DNA of 64,000 nt from Rotaria sordida. Lineage: Eukaryota; Rotifera; Eurotatoria; Philodinida; Philodinidae. Below, in pieces: positions 36,601 to 47,974 of this stretch (position 1 is its first letter; every line of letters begins with the position of its first letter). Made by a program: the position numbers and the translations under genes. The notes beneath the pieces are model-generated. The model searched no databases and was not told the origin of the DNA. It saw only the letters and a list, made by a program, of their open reading frames with translations. The stretch covers positions 180,658 through 244,657 of the forward strand of contig CAJNOL010000120.1 of NCBI GenBank assembly GCA_905250125.1, written 5' to 3'.

Positions 36601-39600
36601 ACTGATGGAACTTTAGTAAATAACAAATGTTTTTTTTCTTGTATTATTTCTCAAGTTTATCGTTCTTTTTTTTTTTGTTTTTTGAAGAAACGTATATCAT
36701 CAATGACAACATTTAGTGAAGAAACATCTCGAGATTTATTAATATGTTTATTATGGCTATTAAAAAATATTGATTCTTCTGTACTTCGTCATTGGTGGAT
36801 GCATATGACACGTGAACAACTTCAAAATCTAATACAATTACTTGATTTATCTATAGCAAGTTTTGAATATAAAGGAAAAAAACAAATGAAACGTCATCAT
36901 CGTATTGGTGCTGGTGGACATGCATCTGTACTTGCTGCTATATCAACATGTGCATCAACAAAGAAAACTTCAATGATATCTGTTAAAAATCAATTAGAAA
37001 AATCTATTATTGGAACTGATAATGCAAGAACAGATATGTTAAATAGAACAAAACAAAAAAATCCTAATCCATCAATTCATGGTAAAAATAAAATAAAAAT
37101 AAAAAAAGTGAAAATTATTTTTATTTATAGAACCAAGTAAAAGTACAAGCAATCTTCGTTGGCGTAAAGATCAAACACATTGGCGACAAGCAAATATAGA
37201 AAGGTCGAATATATATATATGTTGTTATTTTATACTTACAGAATAAACATACACAAGTGAAAGTCGATATCTTCATTTAGTATACATAAATATTTTGCCA
37301 TCGTAGATGATTAACTTGGAGGCCTTTAGGCGAAGAATTAATTTCACGAATAGAAATTGTGCTAATTACGATATCCCAGGTCAAGAAATACGAAATATTT
37401 CTGATTGAAAAACTCGAAGAAATGGTAAGAACTGGGAAGTAGAAATTCAATAAACGACTGATCGGTTACAAGCGAAATCGAAAAAATTCGATCATCGAAT
37501 TTCTACTTCCAATTTTCGATCAAAAATGGCGTCTTTTCGGCGGGAATCTCCTGAAAAAGTTAACTTCAACTATCGAATAGAAATCTAAGATAAGCTTTTC
37601 TAATGTTGATATTAGATTTCAAAAGATATAAGCGTTTTAGATAAAATTATTGACTGTAGAAAATGTTTTTTTATTCGAAAATTCGAATAAAGAGATGTTT
37701 CTCTTAAGAGTATAAGGTTCGTATACAACTTATTTATTGATAAGAAAGTATCGAATACTGTTTCTATAAATTGATGATTAAGAAAGAATGATTAGTTTTT
37801 TTATATAACCTTTCGTGTATGTTAGTTTTTGTTTTGCTTTCTTCGAATGTGTAAGTAAAAAACAACGAGAATCCAGCTCTTCTTCCTTTATTTTGATAGC
37901 ACAAGAAATTTTTTGTCAGGAAATTATTTCCATCTGGGCAAATTTTCTCGTTTTAGTGACAGGTTCCGCATTTCTGTTTACGCTACATAGAAAAACGCTT
38001 GAGTTATTTTGATAGTAATTTATTATTCTACGACTATTCAATTTTTAATCGAAATAATATATAATTATCATTATTTTTCAAATGATTTGGAATTCAAGAG
38101 TTTTTTTTTTCCTGAAATCTTATCTTTTGATTTCTAAGAACGATAAATCACCTTACTTTTATTAATCTCGATATATTCATCGTTCTTTAAGTATACTCCA
38201 AGAATAAGTTGTATAACAATTGATAAGAAAAGAATTAAGATTATCGACTATTCGATTAATTCATGTGTATATATGTTATGCTTAAAAATCAACGAGTTTT
38301 TTTTTTTTAATTTCTTTCTCATTGTAGAAGTGAAGAAGAAATAACAATTGATGCTCATCTTGAAAGTATTCTTGCATCAGAATGTACAATGATTGTTTTA
38401 GATACAATAGAAACAATAATACAAGTTTGTTTATTGTTTTATTTTATCAAAAAACAAAAAAAAAAAAAAAGAATTTTCTAAAATAGGTTGTTCAAACAAC
38501 AGATTGTCATCAAATTCTTTTACCTGGTTTACTTAAAATACTTTTACATGCATTTGCACTTAATCAAAGTACATGGACATTGCAAAACTTATTTTCACAT
38601 CAACGTGCAATAGTTTATAAAGTAAATTGATTCATTTTTATATCAAAAAAACAAAAGAGAATGAGATTTGTTTTTTTTTTTTTATTATAATTTAGTTTCC
38701 TGAATTACTTTTTGAAGAAGATACAGAACATTGTGCTGATTTATGTCTTCGTTTATTAAAACATTGTTCATCATGTTTAAGTACAGTACGAAGTCATGCA
38801 TCAGCATCACTTTATTTATTAATGAGACAAAATTTTGAAATTGGAAATGTAAATAAAAAAAAAAACAACAAGAAATTTTTATTTTTTTAAATTTCTTATT
38901 TATTAAAATAAATATTTTATAGAATTTTTCACGAGTTAAAATGCAAGCAACAATGTCATTATCATGGCTTGTTGGACAATCAACATCACAATTTAATGAA
39001 ATATTTTTACGTAAATCATTACGAACAATATTAACATATGCTGATGGTGATACAGATTTACAAGAAAGTGCATTTCCAAGTCAAGTTAAAGATTTAGCAA
39101 CAAATTTATATATGATTTTATGTGATACAGTTAAATTACGTGAAGCTAAAGTTATTATTTAATTGAAAATTTTTATTTTAATTCTTTTATTTAATATGAA
39201 TCATTTATTTAGGATAATCCAGATATGGAAATTGATCTTCTTCATCGTATAGCTAATTGTTATCAAAATAGTCCAGATTTACGACTTACTTGGTTACAAA
39301 ATATGGCTCAAAAACATTTAGCGGTAAATTAATAAAATTATTTATGAGTTCAAGTGATGATCTTATCCATTATTATTGACATTTTTTTCTTTTCAAATAG
39401 AAAATATGTTATGGACCAAATCCTTAGTAAATGACGATAGATAAATGTAATCTATCGTATAATGCCATATTATTATCTTTAGTAGATATGCCAAACCACA
39501 TTTATTATCACTTGATGAGACATTTCATATGGAGAATTCTAAAAATATTTTTCCCATCTGCAGTTATACTAATGATGCGTGATAGAATATTTACTTAATA

Positions 39601-42600
39601 AAGATACTTCGTGACGTCCATTAATAAATATGATCAAAACAATAAAAAATTGAATTTTCTGTTAATAGTAATAATATAAAAATAGAATTTACATAATGAA
39701 AAAAAGATGCAAAGTCAGATATATCCCTGTCAATATTAGAAAAATATATATATATATATATATATTTATTTATAAAATCGTTATGTTTATATTAGCTTAG
39801 TCTTATGTATATATAGTCTGGGAGAATAAAGTAAATAATTGCACCGTTTTGATTCAAACAAAAATCCCACACTACTCTGATTTATTTATTTCTTTTCCAA
39901 TCTATATGAATAAATATAAAAAAATATCAAGGATATATTTTGTTTTTCAATATATTTGTCACGGTTATGCTGCATTATTAATGAAGTGAAGACACCAGTT
40001 ACCATAACGAATTTGTCTCGTAATTCGAATTTGTTTCTATAATTAAGCATAACTATATAAAGGTTTTTTTTTTCGTACTACAAATCAAAATTAAAAATTA
40101 AACAAGGGAAAAAAGAAATTTTTTTTTTTGTTTTATTTTGTCTAGATGAATCATTATGCAGAAGCTGGAATGTGTTTAGCACATGCAGCTAGTCTTGTTG
40201 CCGAATATCTTCGTATGCTTGAATCAAAATCATACATGCCTGATGGTTGTGTTGCTCTACAAGTTCGTTAAAAATTAAAAAACAAAAAAAAAAAGAAATA
40301 AGTTTGATTTTTCTTTAGAAAATTTCAATGAATTTATTAGAAGAAAGTGCTGTTAGTGATGATGTTGTATCACCAGGAGATGAAGGTATTTGTACTGGAA
40401 AATATTTTACAGAAAATGGTTTTATTGGTTTAATGGAACAAGCAGCAGTTTTTCTTACTCATGTTTGTATTTTTGATTGTTTTTTTTTTTTTATATTAAT
40501 TTATTGATTGTTTTTATTTTTATTAAAGGCACATATGTATGAAGCAGTCAATAATATTTATCATGTATTAACACCTATTTATGAAGCTAATCGTGATTTT
40601 AAAAAACTTTCTCAAGTACATAGTAAATTACATGAATATTTTAATCGAATACTTATTCAAGTAAGAAGGTTTTTTTTCTTATTTTACATTTTAAATTAAA
40701 TGCTTGATTTTTTTTTTATTAGGGACATAAACGTTTATTTGGTACATATTTTCGTGTTGGATTTTATGGAACAAAATTTGATGAACTTGATGGACAAGAA
40801 TTTATTTATAAAGAACCAGGAATAACAAAATTAGCCGAGATAGCTTCTCGACTTGAAGTATGCATATTTTTGTAAATTGTATATTGAATAATTTTTTCTT
40901 CGGCTTCTTTTAGTCATTCTACATTGATAAATTTGGTAAAACTCAAGTTGAAATGATAAAAGATTCCAATGATGTTAATCGTGCTTCACTTGATTTAGCC
41001 AATAAGGTAAAATACACATATATTTATATATGTGTGTGTATATTAAAAAGAAGAAAAAATATAGAAGTAAAACCATCGATCATCACCATCATCTTGCACA
41101 AGAAAAAGAAAAGAACGCTACGCATACACACACATTAGAAAAACGCACTCTGATTGAAGAAAAAAAAAAAGACAAAGCGAGAAAAAAAAAGAAACGAGAT
41201 AGAGTTAGCAAGAAAGGAGAAAATGACAAAAGAAAAAAAAAAACTTTTTTTTTTCAAACATTTGGCACTGGTTGATATTTCGGGTCTGGTGATATGCCTT
41301 TGGTTACTACTGCTTTCGTTGTGCCTGTTGAACCAGCTGATGTTGCTGGTTTCTTTTTAAATTTCTTACCGAGAACTAAAAACAAAATGACAAGAATTAT
41401 CGCAAGGATGCAGAGTGCAATTAAACCAACAAATATTAATTTTTGCGTAGACCAACCTAAAAATCATAAAAAAAAAACCCATAGATTAATAATTAAAAAA
41501 AGAAAAATATTTTCTTTTTTTAGAAAAGAATTTTTCCTATAATAATGATTCTGTTCTATTTTAATAAGATTATTTATAGAATGAGTCATCATTGCAAAGG
41601 TCGGCCATGACAGTGTGAAAAAAACCCAGAGTTTTTATCAAGACTATTTAGAGAATAAACTAAACTTCTTTTTATCTGTTGAACTTTATTTTTAAAGATA
41701 ACAAGAATAATTTGATAAAAAGAGAAAAGAAAGCTATTAGAACTTTTATTGTGTGTATTCATTCATTCATTACTGTTAGTTTTTTTTTTTATTCTTTTCT
41801 TTTTTTTTTTTTTTTTTTTTTTGTTAACATTGTTTTAAATTACTTATTCGATGGAAGAACAGATAAGAAAAAGACATATTCGTGTTGAATAGTTTTTGTT
41901 GCGTTCTGTCTCGACTCTCAAGGTTTGTCTATTTGTAACTAAGCGAAAAACGACAACTGTAAGTCAATTGAAAAATGAGCTCATGAAATTGTTAGTTATA
42001 CAGTATATGGCCTTGTTGTTGACGTTCTTATTTAGACATGAGTTTCTTCTTCTAATCGACTATTATCATAGTCTAACTCATTCTTCTCCGATATATAAAC
42101 AGAATTGGTAAACGAAGACCTTGCATACATCGGCAGATTTTTTGTCTTCATCTCATCTCGTTCTATCTTTTTTTTTTTTCTATGTTATCAGTAACTGGTT
42201 ATTTTTACTTGCTCTGCAATGGCGTACACACATTTACACACATATGCCTATATTTCTCGGTTTTTTTCCCTTCCTGCTCCAAGTTTTGTTCTATTTATTT
42301 TTGCATGATAAACTTACCCCACCATCGTTTTCCACCAGTAATAGCATCGGTAGTAGGACTACTGCTCAATTCATCAATCACTGTTGCTGTATATTCATTG
42401 ATCTTGTCAGTTATTGCTGCTATATTTGATGGTGTTGAAGTATCCTGCATATCTGCTATAGCTGCATCAACTACTTTAGTTGATACTGTAATACCACTAT
42501 CAGCTTGTTCATTAACAACTAAATTGACAACATAATCTTCAAGTGGTTCATCAACATAATCATCTACTATAGGAGTAGTTTTAATATTTTCAGCAATGAC

Positions 42601-44101
42601 TGTTGTTGTCTCATCATTAGATACATAATCACCTCCTTCACCACCTTCATTTATTTCATTTGATGAGGGTTGACCGTCAGCCATAGAATATGACGGATGA
42701 CGTTAACAATAGATATTACGGAAAACAGATCTAAAAACAAAATGAACTCAAAAAGAAAAGAAAAAAAAACCACAGATACGACACAGTATTCTTTCTTGTA
42801 CATATCAATAAGAAAAGAACAAGATAAAAAGAAATATATGCATCAAGAAAGATAATATAATCATCAGGGAACAGTTCTATGTTATGACAAATATGCTAGT
42901 AAGCTTTAGATCTTGGAAGTATGCCGAAGCAAAAAAAAAAAAAAAGACCTTTTTCTCTCTTTCTTCTCTTTCTCTCATATTATCTCATGCAGGTATGTTG
43001 CGCTATATACGTCATCAATGATAGACATAAATAGAACAATCATGATTTGGTTCAAGCAATAGATCAATTTTGATTAGCTTATAAAACGACAATAAGTAAG
43101 AGATAAATGTAAATAAGAAAAAAAAAAGAAAAACAAGAACAAATAATCAATTCAAATTCATATAATCGGAAAGAAATTGGAGTGCTACTTGTACTTTTCA
43201 TTATCATATTTCTCACTAACCACACCGTAGATCAGTAAATGTAGTCTGTATGCGTGACTGAATGTACGTGTTTAGTATATGCGTTATTATCTACATCACG
43301 TACAGAAAAAAGCAACGAAGAGAAAAAGAGGAAAAAAAAAGGAGGGATTTTTGTGCGCCATCCGACGACGGCAATGGCAACCAGGGAACGATATTTATTT
43401 TTTTAAATAAATCGTCTCCATCCATGTCTCTCTTTCTCGTTTTTTTCGTGCGTATTTACGTGTGCGTGTGCACCCTGTTCTACAACCATCATCGTCATTC
43501 TATGATTATTTACTTGAAAAGCAAGAGCTGTTTTCTTTTGCAAGCTATGTATCAAATCATTGTACATAGACATGTAAAGAAAATGCAGAAGCCTTCAAAA
43601 AAAAAAGAACAAAAAAGAAAAAAACCAATGATGATGCGATAAATAATGAAATAAAAAAAGAAAAAAAAAAGGAGAGAAGACTCAAGTAATCATTGTTTTT
43701 GCATACGCATTCAAGTTACCTTTTACATGTTCTCTACATTTTTTTTATTATTTTTTTTGAATAATGCATTCTCTTTTACAATGTTTTCCTCGTGGAAATA
43801 AAAAATATACTCAAGTCAAGTGAAAGCAAAAAAAACGGCATTGAAATAAGCATCTGCTATCTTTTTTTTCGCTTGTCATCGACAATGTTATGCATAAATT
43901 ATATCACCTCGCTTTCTCTTTCTCTTTCTTTCTTATTTACCATAAATTTATCTATCCTAAATATAGATTAAATAGCGATCAACACTATATAGAATGCGTA
44001 ACGCAAAAATATATATTATATATTATATATTATATATTATATATTATATATTATATATNNNNNNNNNNTATATTATATATTATATATTATATATTATATA
44101 T

Positions 44102-44140
<39 letters not shown>

Positions 44141-47100
44141 ATTTTGGTTGTCTTCACCTGTTTCTGTTTTACTCATAATTTGCCTTTATATATATATTTA
44201 TATATAATATAAATGAGAAGACCGAATTGCATACAAGCCCATTAAGAATAATGATTAATATAACAATACGCCTGCGTAGGAATCTGTATATTATTCATTT
44301 TCTTTTTTTTTTTTTGTTCTATTCAGTTTTTTTTTTCGTCTTACTGTTTTATTTTTTATGCGGCCTTACCTGTACTCTGTAGGTAGTTCGAATGTAAAAA
44401 AATACCTCAATACGACTATGAATAAAGTAGACAATGAAAGAACGAAAAAAAAAAGAGAAAAAAAAAGAGAAATAGAGGCAAGGAGAAATAATAAAAAAGG
44501 AAAATAAGACTAAGTCTTAGACTAACAATAAACTCGACGCGTAGAGATTTACAACTAGATGCATAATAATGAAGAATCATCAAAATGAATGATAGGAAAT
44601 AAGATTGTGGTACATAGCATAGCCAAGAAAAGCAGAAGCACACTACCATTACTGGTATAAATTAGCCATTTGTGGCTTATTTATTGTTTTCCAGCACGGT
44701 GCCTTTCCACTTTTTTTTTCTTCTTCTTTTTTTTTTCTGTCAAGTACGAATCCTTGTCGTTAGGTATTGAATGATGCATCTTATAGAATGCCACGATTGC
44801 TGTTGTTGTTGTTATTATGATTGGGTTAGATGCCGTTTGCTTGTACATACAACATCATCAATTCCGCTTGATATCGCGCCTGTGCGAGAGAGACGACGAG
44901 TGAAGGTCATCATTATCATCATCGATAGCAGTAACAATGATGACGACGACAGCAATGATGGCAGCAGTTTTTTTTTTGCCTTGGTATTCTTGTTAAAGCA
45001 ACATGAGCAAGAAACAAGTAATAGGGAATAACCTAGCAAACAAGGCAAGCAAATCAAGAACAAACCGTTGATGCAATGAAGCATCATTGAGCGTCAGATG
45101 CTGTTGAAAACTGAGACATAGAAATAAATATAGGACAATAAAGATTCTTTTTCTCATATATACAATCGCATCATCATTGCATTATATATTAAGCAGTAAA
45201 AAAAAAAAGAGAGAGAAAAGGCATTTAATTGACAGATAGAAAAATTTCTTTTTTATTTACCTTAACCATTTTCTCTTAGGCTGGTTTCAAGTAATCAGAA
45301 TAAAGTAAAAAAAAAAAAAAAAAGAAAAGACACGGAATAAATATAAAACACCATCTGGTTACGAATCGATTTTTTTCGAGTTAAGTGCTTTTTTAACGAT
45401 TGAGAAGGTTGTATGATGTACGAATAAGAGAAGGTCTCTGCTATGATTCTCTTTTCTTTTTTTTTTTTTCGTGTTGTGGTTTTGTTCTTTCCGTTTTTTT
45501 TATTTCTTCTTCCCTTTTTTTTCTCTCTCTCTCATTCTGTTGTTTTTTTTTCCTATTAGTAATCGACCAACCGCGGAGACGTTGATGTTTCGAGAAAGAG
45601 TCAGCTATGGTAACTTTCATTTGTTGTTTAAGAAACCTGTGTAAATTTGCCATTTCGCCATAAACAAATGGATATGGTCAATAAAAAAACAAAATAAAAA
45701 AAAAAAGGAAAATAACACAAAATAAATTCATTTGTGTGATTGATATTTTTGAATGTTTCAAAAATATTTAACCTTGTAAATACCTTTATTTGATTAAAGG
45801 ATTTTCTTTACATGAAAAATCTTAAGAACAATTCATTTCCTTGATATTCTAAAAAAGGAAATTTGTCGATTTGGATTGCCTAAGGCTAAATGATATAGAA
45901 CATGCTAAATGTCATGGCTATGGCGATAATCGAACCAAGATTTTATCCTATATATAGATATCTCGGCTTTTTTCCTTCATCAATGAAACAGATAACATTG
46001 ATTACTTATAGATTTATCGGTTTAATATTTTAATAATAGTAGAAAATTAACTATAGATAATCAGAATTTTCGAAAAACAAATTTTTCAAATATAATACGA
46101 ATGTTGAAAAATTTCTATAGTCAAAAACTTCTTAATATTGTTAAAAAATTAATGTGATAAATGAATAATTAAACGCGGTCTAATATTCCTTTTTTTTTGT
46201 AATGGATTATTCTAAAAATAATCTAGATGATTTGTTTATGCAATCTATAGCATTTTCTTGATCTAACGTTGATAGTCAATAGCTAATGAATTAGATAATA
46301 TATCATTATTCGATTACTAGATAATCATTTTTACATATTGTTTCGTCTATATAGAAACTTATTCATATTCGTCTTGTTTATCTCATAATTGTATTTATTA
46401 GAAAATGTCTTCCTTCTTCTTTTTTCAAATCCAAATTGGTTTTCTTTTATGGTTGTCATGTTTCGATTTGTTACCATTCGTTGTTCTTGTCTATCAAAGA
46501 TAAGCATAAACAAGAAATGAGCTTTCAATACTTGATGATAATATCGATTAGCATGCATTACTAATTCTTGTGTACATGTATACAATCCTATGAAACATCG
46601 ATGAATGATTAACACTTTAAGCATGCAGCAGAGGCAAAAAAACTTCAAAGTAACATAAAATAGATCAAGTATGATATTCTTATCATGTAATCATATCCCT
46701 AAGAGATCATAAAAATTACTTATTGGTATTTTTCATAATCTTTTCATTTTTTTTTTCTTTTATTTGCAAAAAAACAAAAAGATTTATATTCAAGTAACTT
46801 ATGTCGAACCATATTTCGATACATCTGAATTACAACATCGTCCAACACATTTCGATCGAAATTATAATCTTAGTAAATTATAATTTTTCTACTTATTCTT
46901 TTTATTTTTTCTTAAAAAATCTAATTAATAATTTAGAACGTTTTATGTATGCATCACCATTTACAATGGATACAAATCGTGCACATGGTTCATTACCTGA
47001 ACAATATAAACGTAAAACAATTTTAACTGTTGAACGTGCTTTTCCATATGTTAAAACACGTACTGGTGTAATCGATCGTGAACGTTTAATTTTAAGTCCA

Positions 47101-47974
47101 ATTGAAGTTGCTATAGAAGATTTACAAAAGAAAACTGATGAATTACGTGCGGCTATACAACAAGAACCAGCTGATCCTAAAATTCTTCAAATGGTTATAC
47201 AAGGTTGTATAAGTACTGCTGTTAATCAAGGTCCATTAGAAGTTGCAAATATATTTTTAAATCCAATTATGAATGGATTAGAATTACCAAATATTCATCA
47301 TAATCGTTTAAGATTATGTTTTAAAGAATTTACTCGAAGGTATTTTTTGTTTTTTTATTAAAATAAAATTTTCGAAAATGATCTCGATTTTGATTTTCTT
47401 TTCTTTTCTTTTCTTTAGACTTGCTGAAGCATTAAAACGAAATAAAACATTAATTCACGCTGATCAACGTGAATATCAAAAAGATCTTGAAAATAAATTT
47501 ACAAAATTTACTGAAAGTCTTCAACCACTTTTATCTGCATGTAAGCAAACAGCAATTATTGAAACAACTTTAACAAATAATAAAAGGTAAAGTAATAATT
47601 ATATACATATATATATATGTATGAAAGAATATTTCAATAGGAATATAATTCATATAAATTATTTCAGAAACAAACGTCGATATCAATTAGTTACTCTAGG
47701 TTCTTTTGTTAAATAAATAATAATAATAATAATAAAAAAAGAAAAACTCTATACTTACAAATGCTTCTAATGCTAAATGACCGATTTTTTCTTTCTTTGC
47801 GCTTTTGCTTTTTGAAAAAGAAATACTTTTTATTTTAAATAATAAATAATTTATTTGCTTTTTTATTCTAGTGTAAAAAAAATTCGTTCGTCTCGTTCAT
47901 TCAATAATGGTACATCGACAAGTAGTAGCGTCATATTGACAGGCTCTCAGCCTGAAGAAGAAACATCGACTTAA
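24618..47974 (+). CDS. DOCK7: DOCK-C (zizimin) family Rac/Cdc42 guanine nucleotide exchange factor, DOCK6/7/8 orthologue
   Basis: Reconstructed from 41 exons (about 2,186 aa; human DOCK7 is ~2,140), all joining in phase. Coding exons start at 24618, 24784, 25043, 25194, 25391, 25566, 25991, 26132, 26252, 26461, 27922, 28170, 29737, 29900, 30467, 30634, 31664, 32636, 32875, 34010, 34291, 34456, 34811, 36250, 36527, 36688, 37131, 38328, 38487, 38696, 38923, 39213, 40146, 40319, 40529, 40723, 40914, 46782, 46937, 47419 and 47872. The N-terminal block ([18 protein letters not shown]) matches DOCK6/7/8. DHR-1, the C2-like lipid-binding domain, lies mainly in exon 29900-30408 ([16 protein letters not shown]). 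DHR-2, the GEF module, runs from about exon 39213 to 47586 ([31 protein letters not shown]). The product should act at membranes and cytoskeleton as a Rac/Cdc42 activator. The first coding exon is missing: the exon at 24618 needs two bases from upstream. The symbol denotes the DOCK6/7/8 group, not one paralogue. Confidence 0.93.
26530..27921. other. DOCK intron, 1.4 kb
   Basis: AT-rich intron between the exon ending [10 protein letters not shown] and the exon beginning [10 protein letters not shown]. No gene or clear inverted repeat was seen. A minus-strand ORF at 27382-27573 has no recognisable feature. Confidence 0.5.
28633..29652. mobile_element. Foldback element (about 450-bp arms) in a DOCK intron
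   Basis: The left half (about 28633-29110) and right half (about 29180-29652) are reverse complements at roughly 80-85%. Markers include GATTGCCAGTCGAATAACTC against GAGTTATTCGACTGGCAATC and ATCACCACTG against CAGTGGTGAT. The short centre (~70 bp) is unique. No coding sequence. It lies in the intron 28415-29736 between the C2-preceding DOCK exons and does not interrupt any exon. Confidence 0.8.
30732..31631. mobile_element. TIR element (~140-bp arms) in a DOCK intron
   Basis: The block about 30736-30870 (AATAAACG, GATAAGAGTCGA, ATACTGTATGAAAGAG) recurs inverted at 31490-31630. Arms are about 85% identical with a ~600-bp unique centre. The left arm starts within 15 bp of the 3' end of the upstream DOCK exon (30723), almost abutting the splice donor. 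ORFs at 31436-31627 and 31503-31724 are in the right arm and are not genes. Confidence 0.7.
31896..32635. other. DOCK intron, 0.74 kb
   Basis: AT-rich intron between [11 protein letters not shown] and [10 protein letters not shown]. Overlapping ORFs at 32122-32326 on both strands are low-complexity and unsupported. Confidence 0.5.
33040..34009. other. DOCK intron, 0.97 kb
   Basis: Starts GTATAT after FISP and ends ATTTTAG before NNSSGKQIG. Nothing recognisable inside. The frame reads on for 24 further codons past the donor, so the precise exon end was set by phase match to the next exon. Confidence 0.5.
35240..35880. mobile_element. Foldback element in a DOCK intron
   Basis: Bases about 35395-35590 and 35640-35850 are reverse complements (shared blocks: TGGACTAGAAAAAG, GGACCCTAATTTTCTAA, ATATCAAGA). 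Weaker pairing reaches GGCTTTA near 35253 and TAAAGCC near 35866. It lies in the intron 35146-36249. A diverged ~30-bp direct repeat (TTTTGGACC core) follows at about 35906 and 36021. Confidence 0.7.
37204..38327. other. DOCK intron, 1.1 kb
   Basis: Begins with GTCGAA, an unusual donor, after the conserved LRWRKD..HWRQ exon and ends ATTGTAG. It contains A/T homopolymers and no gene. A 65-codon ORF at 37815-38012 is not supported. Confidence 0.5.
39324..40145. other. DOCK intron, 0.8 kb
   Basis: Contains a (TA)n tract at about 39747-39765 and T-rich runs before the acceptor TTTTGTCTAG. No gene inside. It separates the exon ending NMAQKHLA from the exon starting [10 protein letters not shown]. 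Confidence 0.5.
41254..42684 (-). CDS. Nested antisense gene: 189-aa single-pass membrane protein inside a DOCK intron
   Basis: Two exons on the minus strand, 42684-42318 and 41456-41254, lie within the 5.8 kb DOCK intron 41007-46781. The intron of 861 bp has a strong donor (GGGTAAGT) and acceptor (ATTTTTAG) and joins in phase 1 to give KRWWG-WSTQKL. Exon 1 starts [10 protein letters not shown] and is acidic and Thr/Asp/Glu-rich (residues 1-118, probably disordered, no signal peptide). Exon 2 encodes a clear transmembrane helix at about residues 129-151 ([20 protein letters not shown]), a basic stop-transfer patch (GKKFKKKP) and a short tail ending PKYQPVPNV and TGA. By the positive-inside rule the N terminus should be outside or lumenal. 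Both exons have low stop density and sensible splice sites, which argues against chance. Family not recognised. Confidence 0.75.
42685..46781. other. Remainder of the 5.8 kb DOCK intron
   Basis: AT-rich sequence dominated by A/T homopolymers and short simple repeats, with a scaffold gap at 44059-44068. It should include the promoter of the nested minus-strand gene immediately above 42684. ORFs at 43262, 44771, 44815, 45400, 45441 and 46331 are low-complexity and have no domain. No foldback element was identified here. Confidence 0.5.
44010..44136. repeat. (TATATTA)n microsatellite containing an assembly gap
   Basis: A heptanucleotide array of TATATTA units grades into (TA)n. It is broken by ten N at 44059-44068, so the true array length is unknown. 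ORFs through it are artefacts. Confidence 0.9.
47668..47716 (+). CDS. Alternative terminal exon of the DOCK gene (short form)
   Basis: After the exon 47419-47586 (phase 2, donor GTAAAG), an acceptor TATTTCAG at 47667 opens a 49-bp exon. Joined in phase it adds [16 protein letters not shown] and stops at TAA (47714-47716). The other acceptor at 47871 gives a different tail. Both joins are in frame, so the two exons appear mutually exclusive, but no transcript evidence is available. Confidence 0.5.
47872..47974 (+). CDS. Alternative terminal exon of the DOCK gene (Ser-rich form)
   Basis: Acceptor TTATTCTAG at 47871 begins a 103-bp exon that joins 47586 in phase and encodes [14 protein letters not shown]..., a Ser/Thr-rich tail ending PEEETST and TAA at 47972-47974. 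The polar, basic-then-acidic tail resembles regulatory or PDZ-like C termini, which is an inference. The alternative exon at 47668 would pre-empt it. Confidence 0.55.

Noticed and set aside
42121..42535. Plus-strand ORFs in the DOCK intron (102 and 117 codons)
   Set aside because: They are antisense to the nested minus-strand gene, which has better splice structure and composition.
43890..44212. Tyr/Ile-rich ORFs across the microsatellite
   Set aside because: Translation of TATATTA repeats and N gap; artefact.
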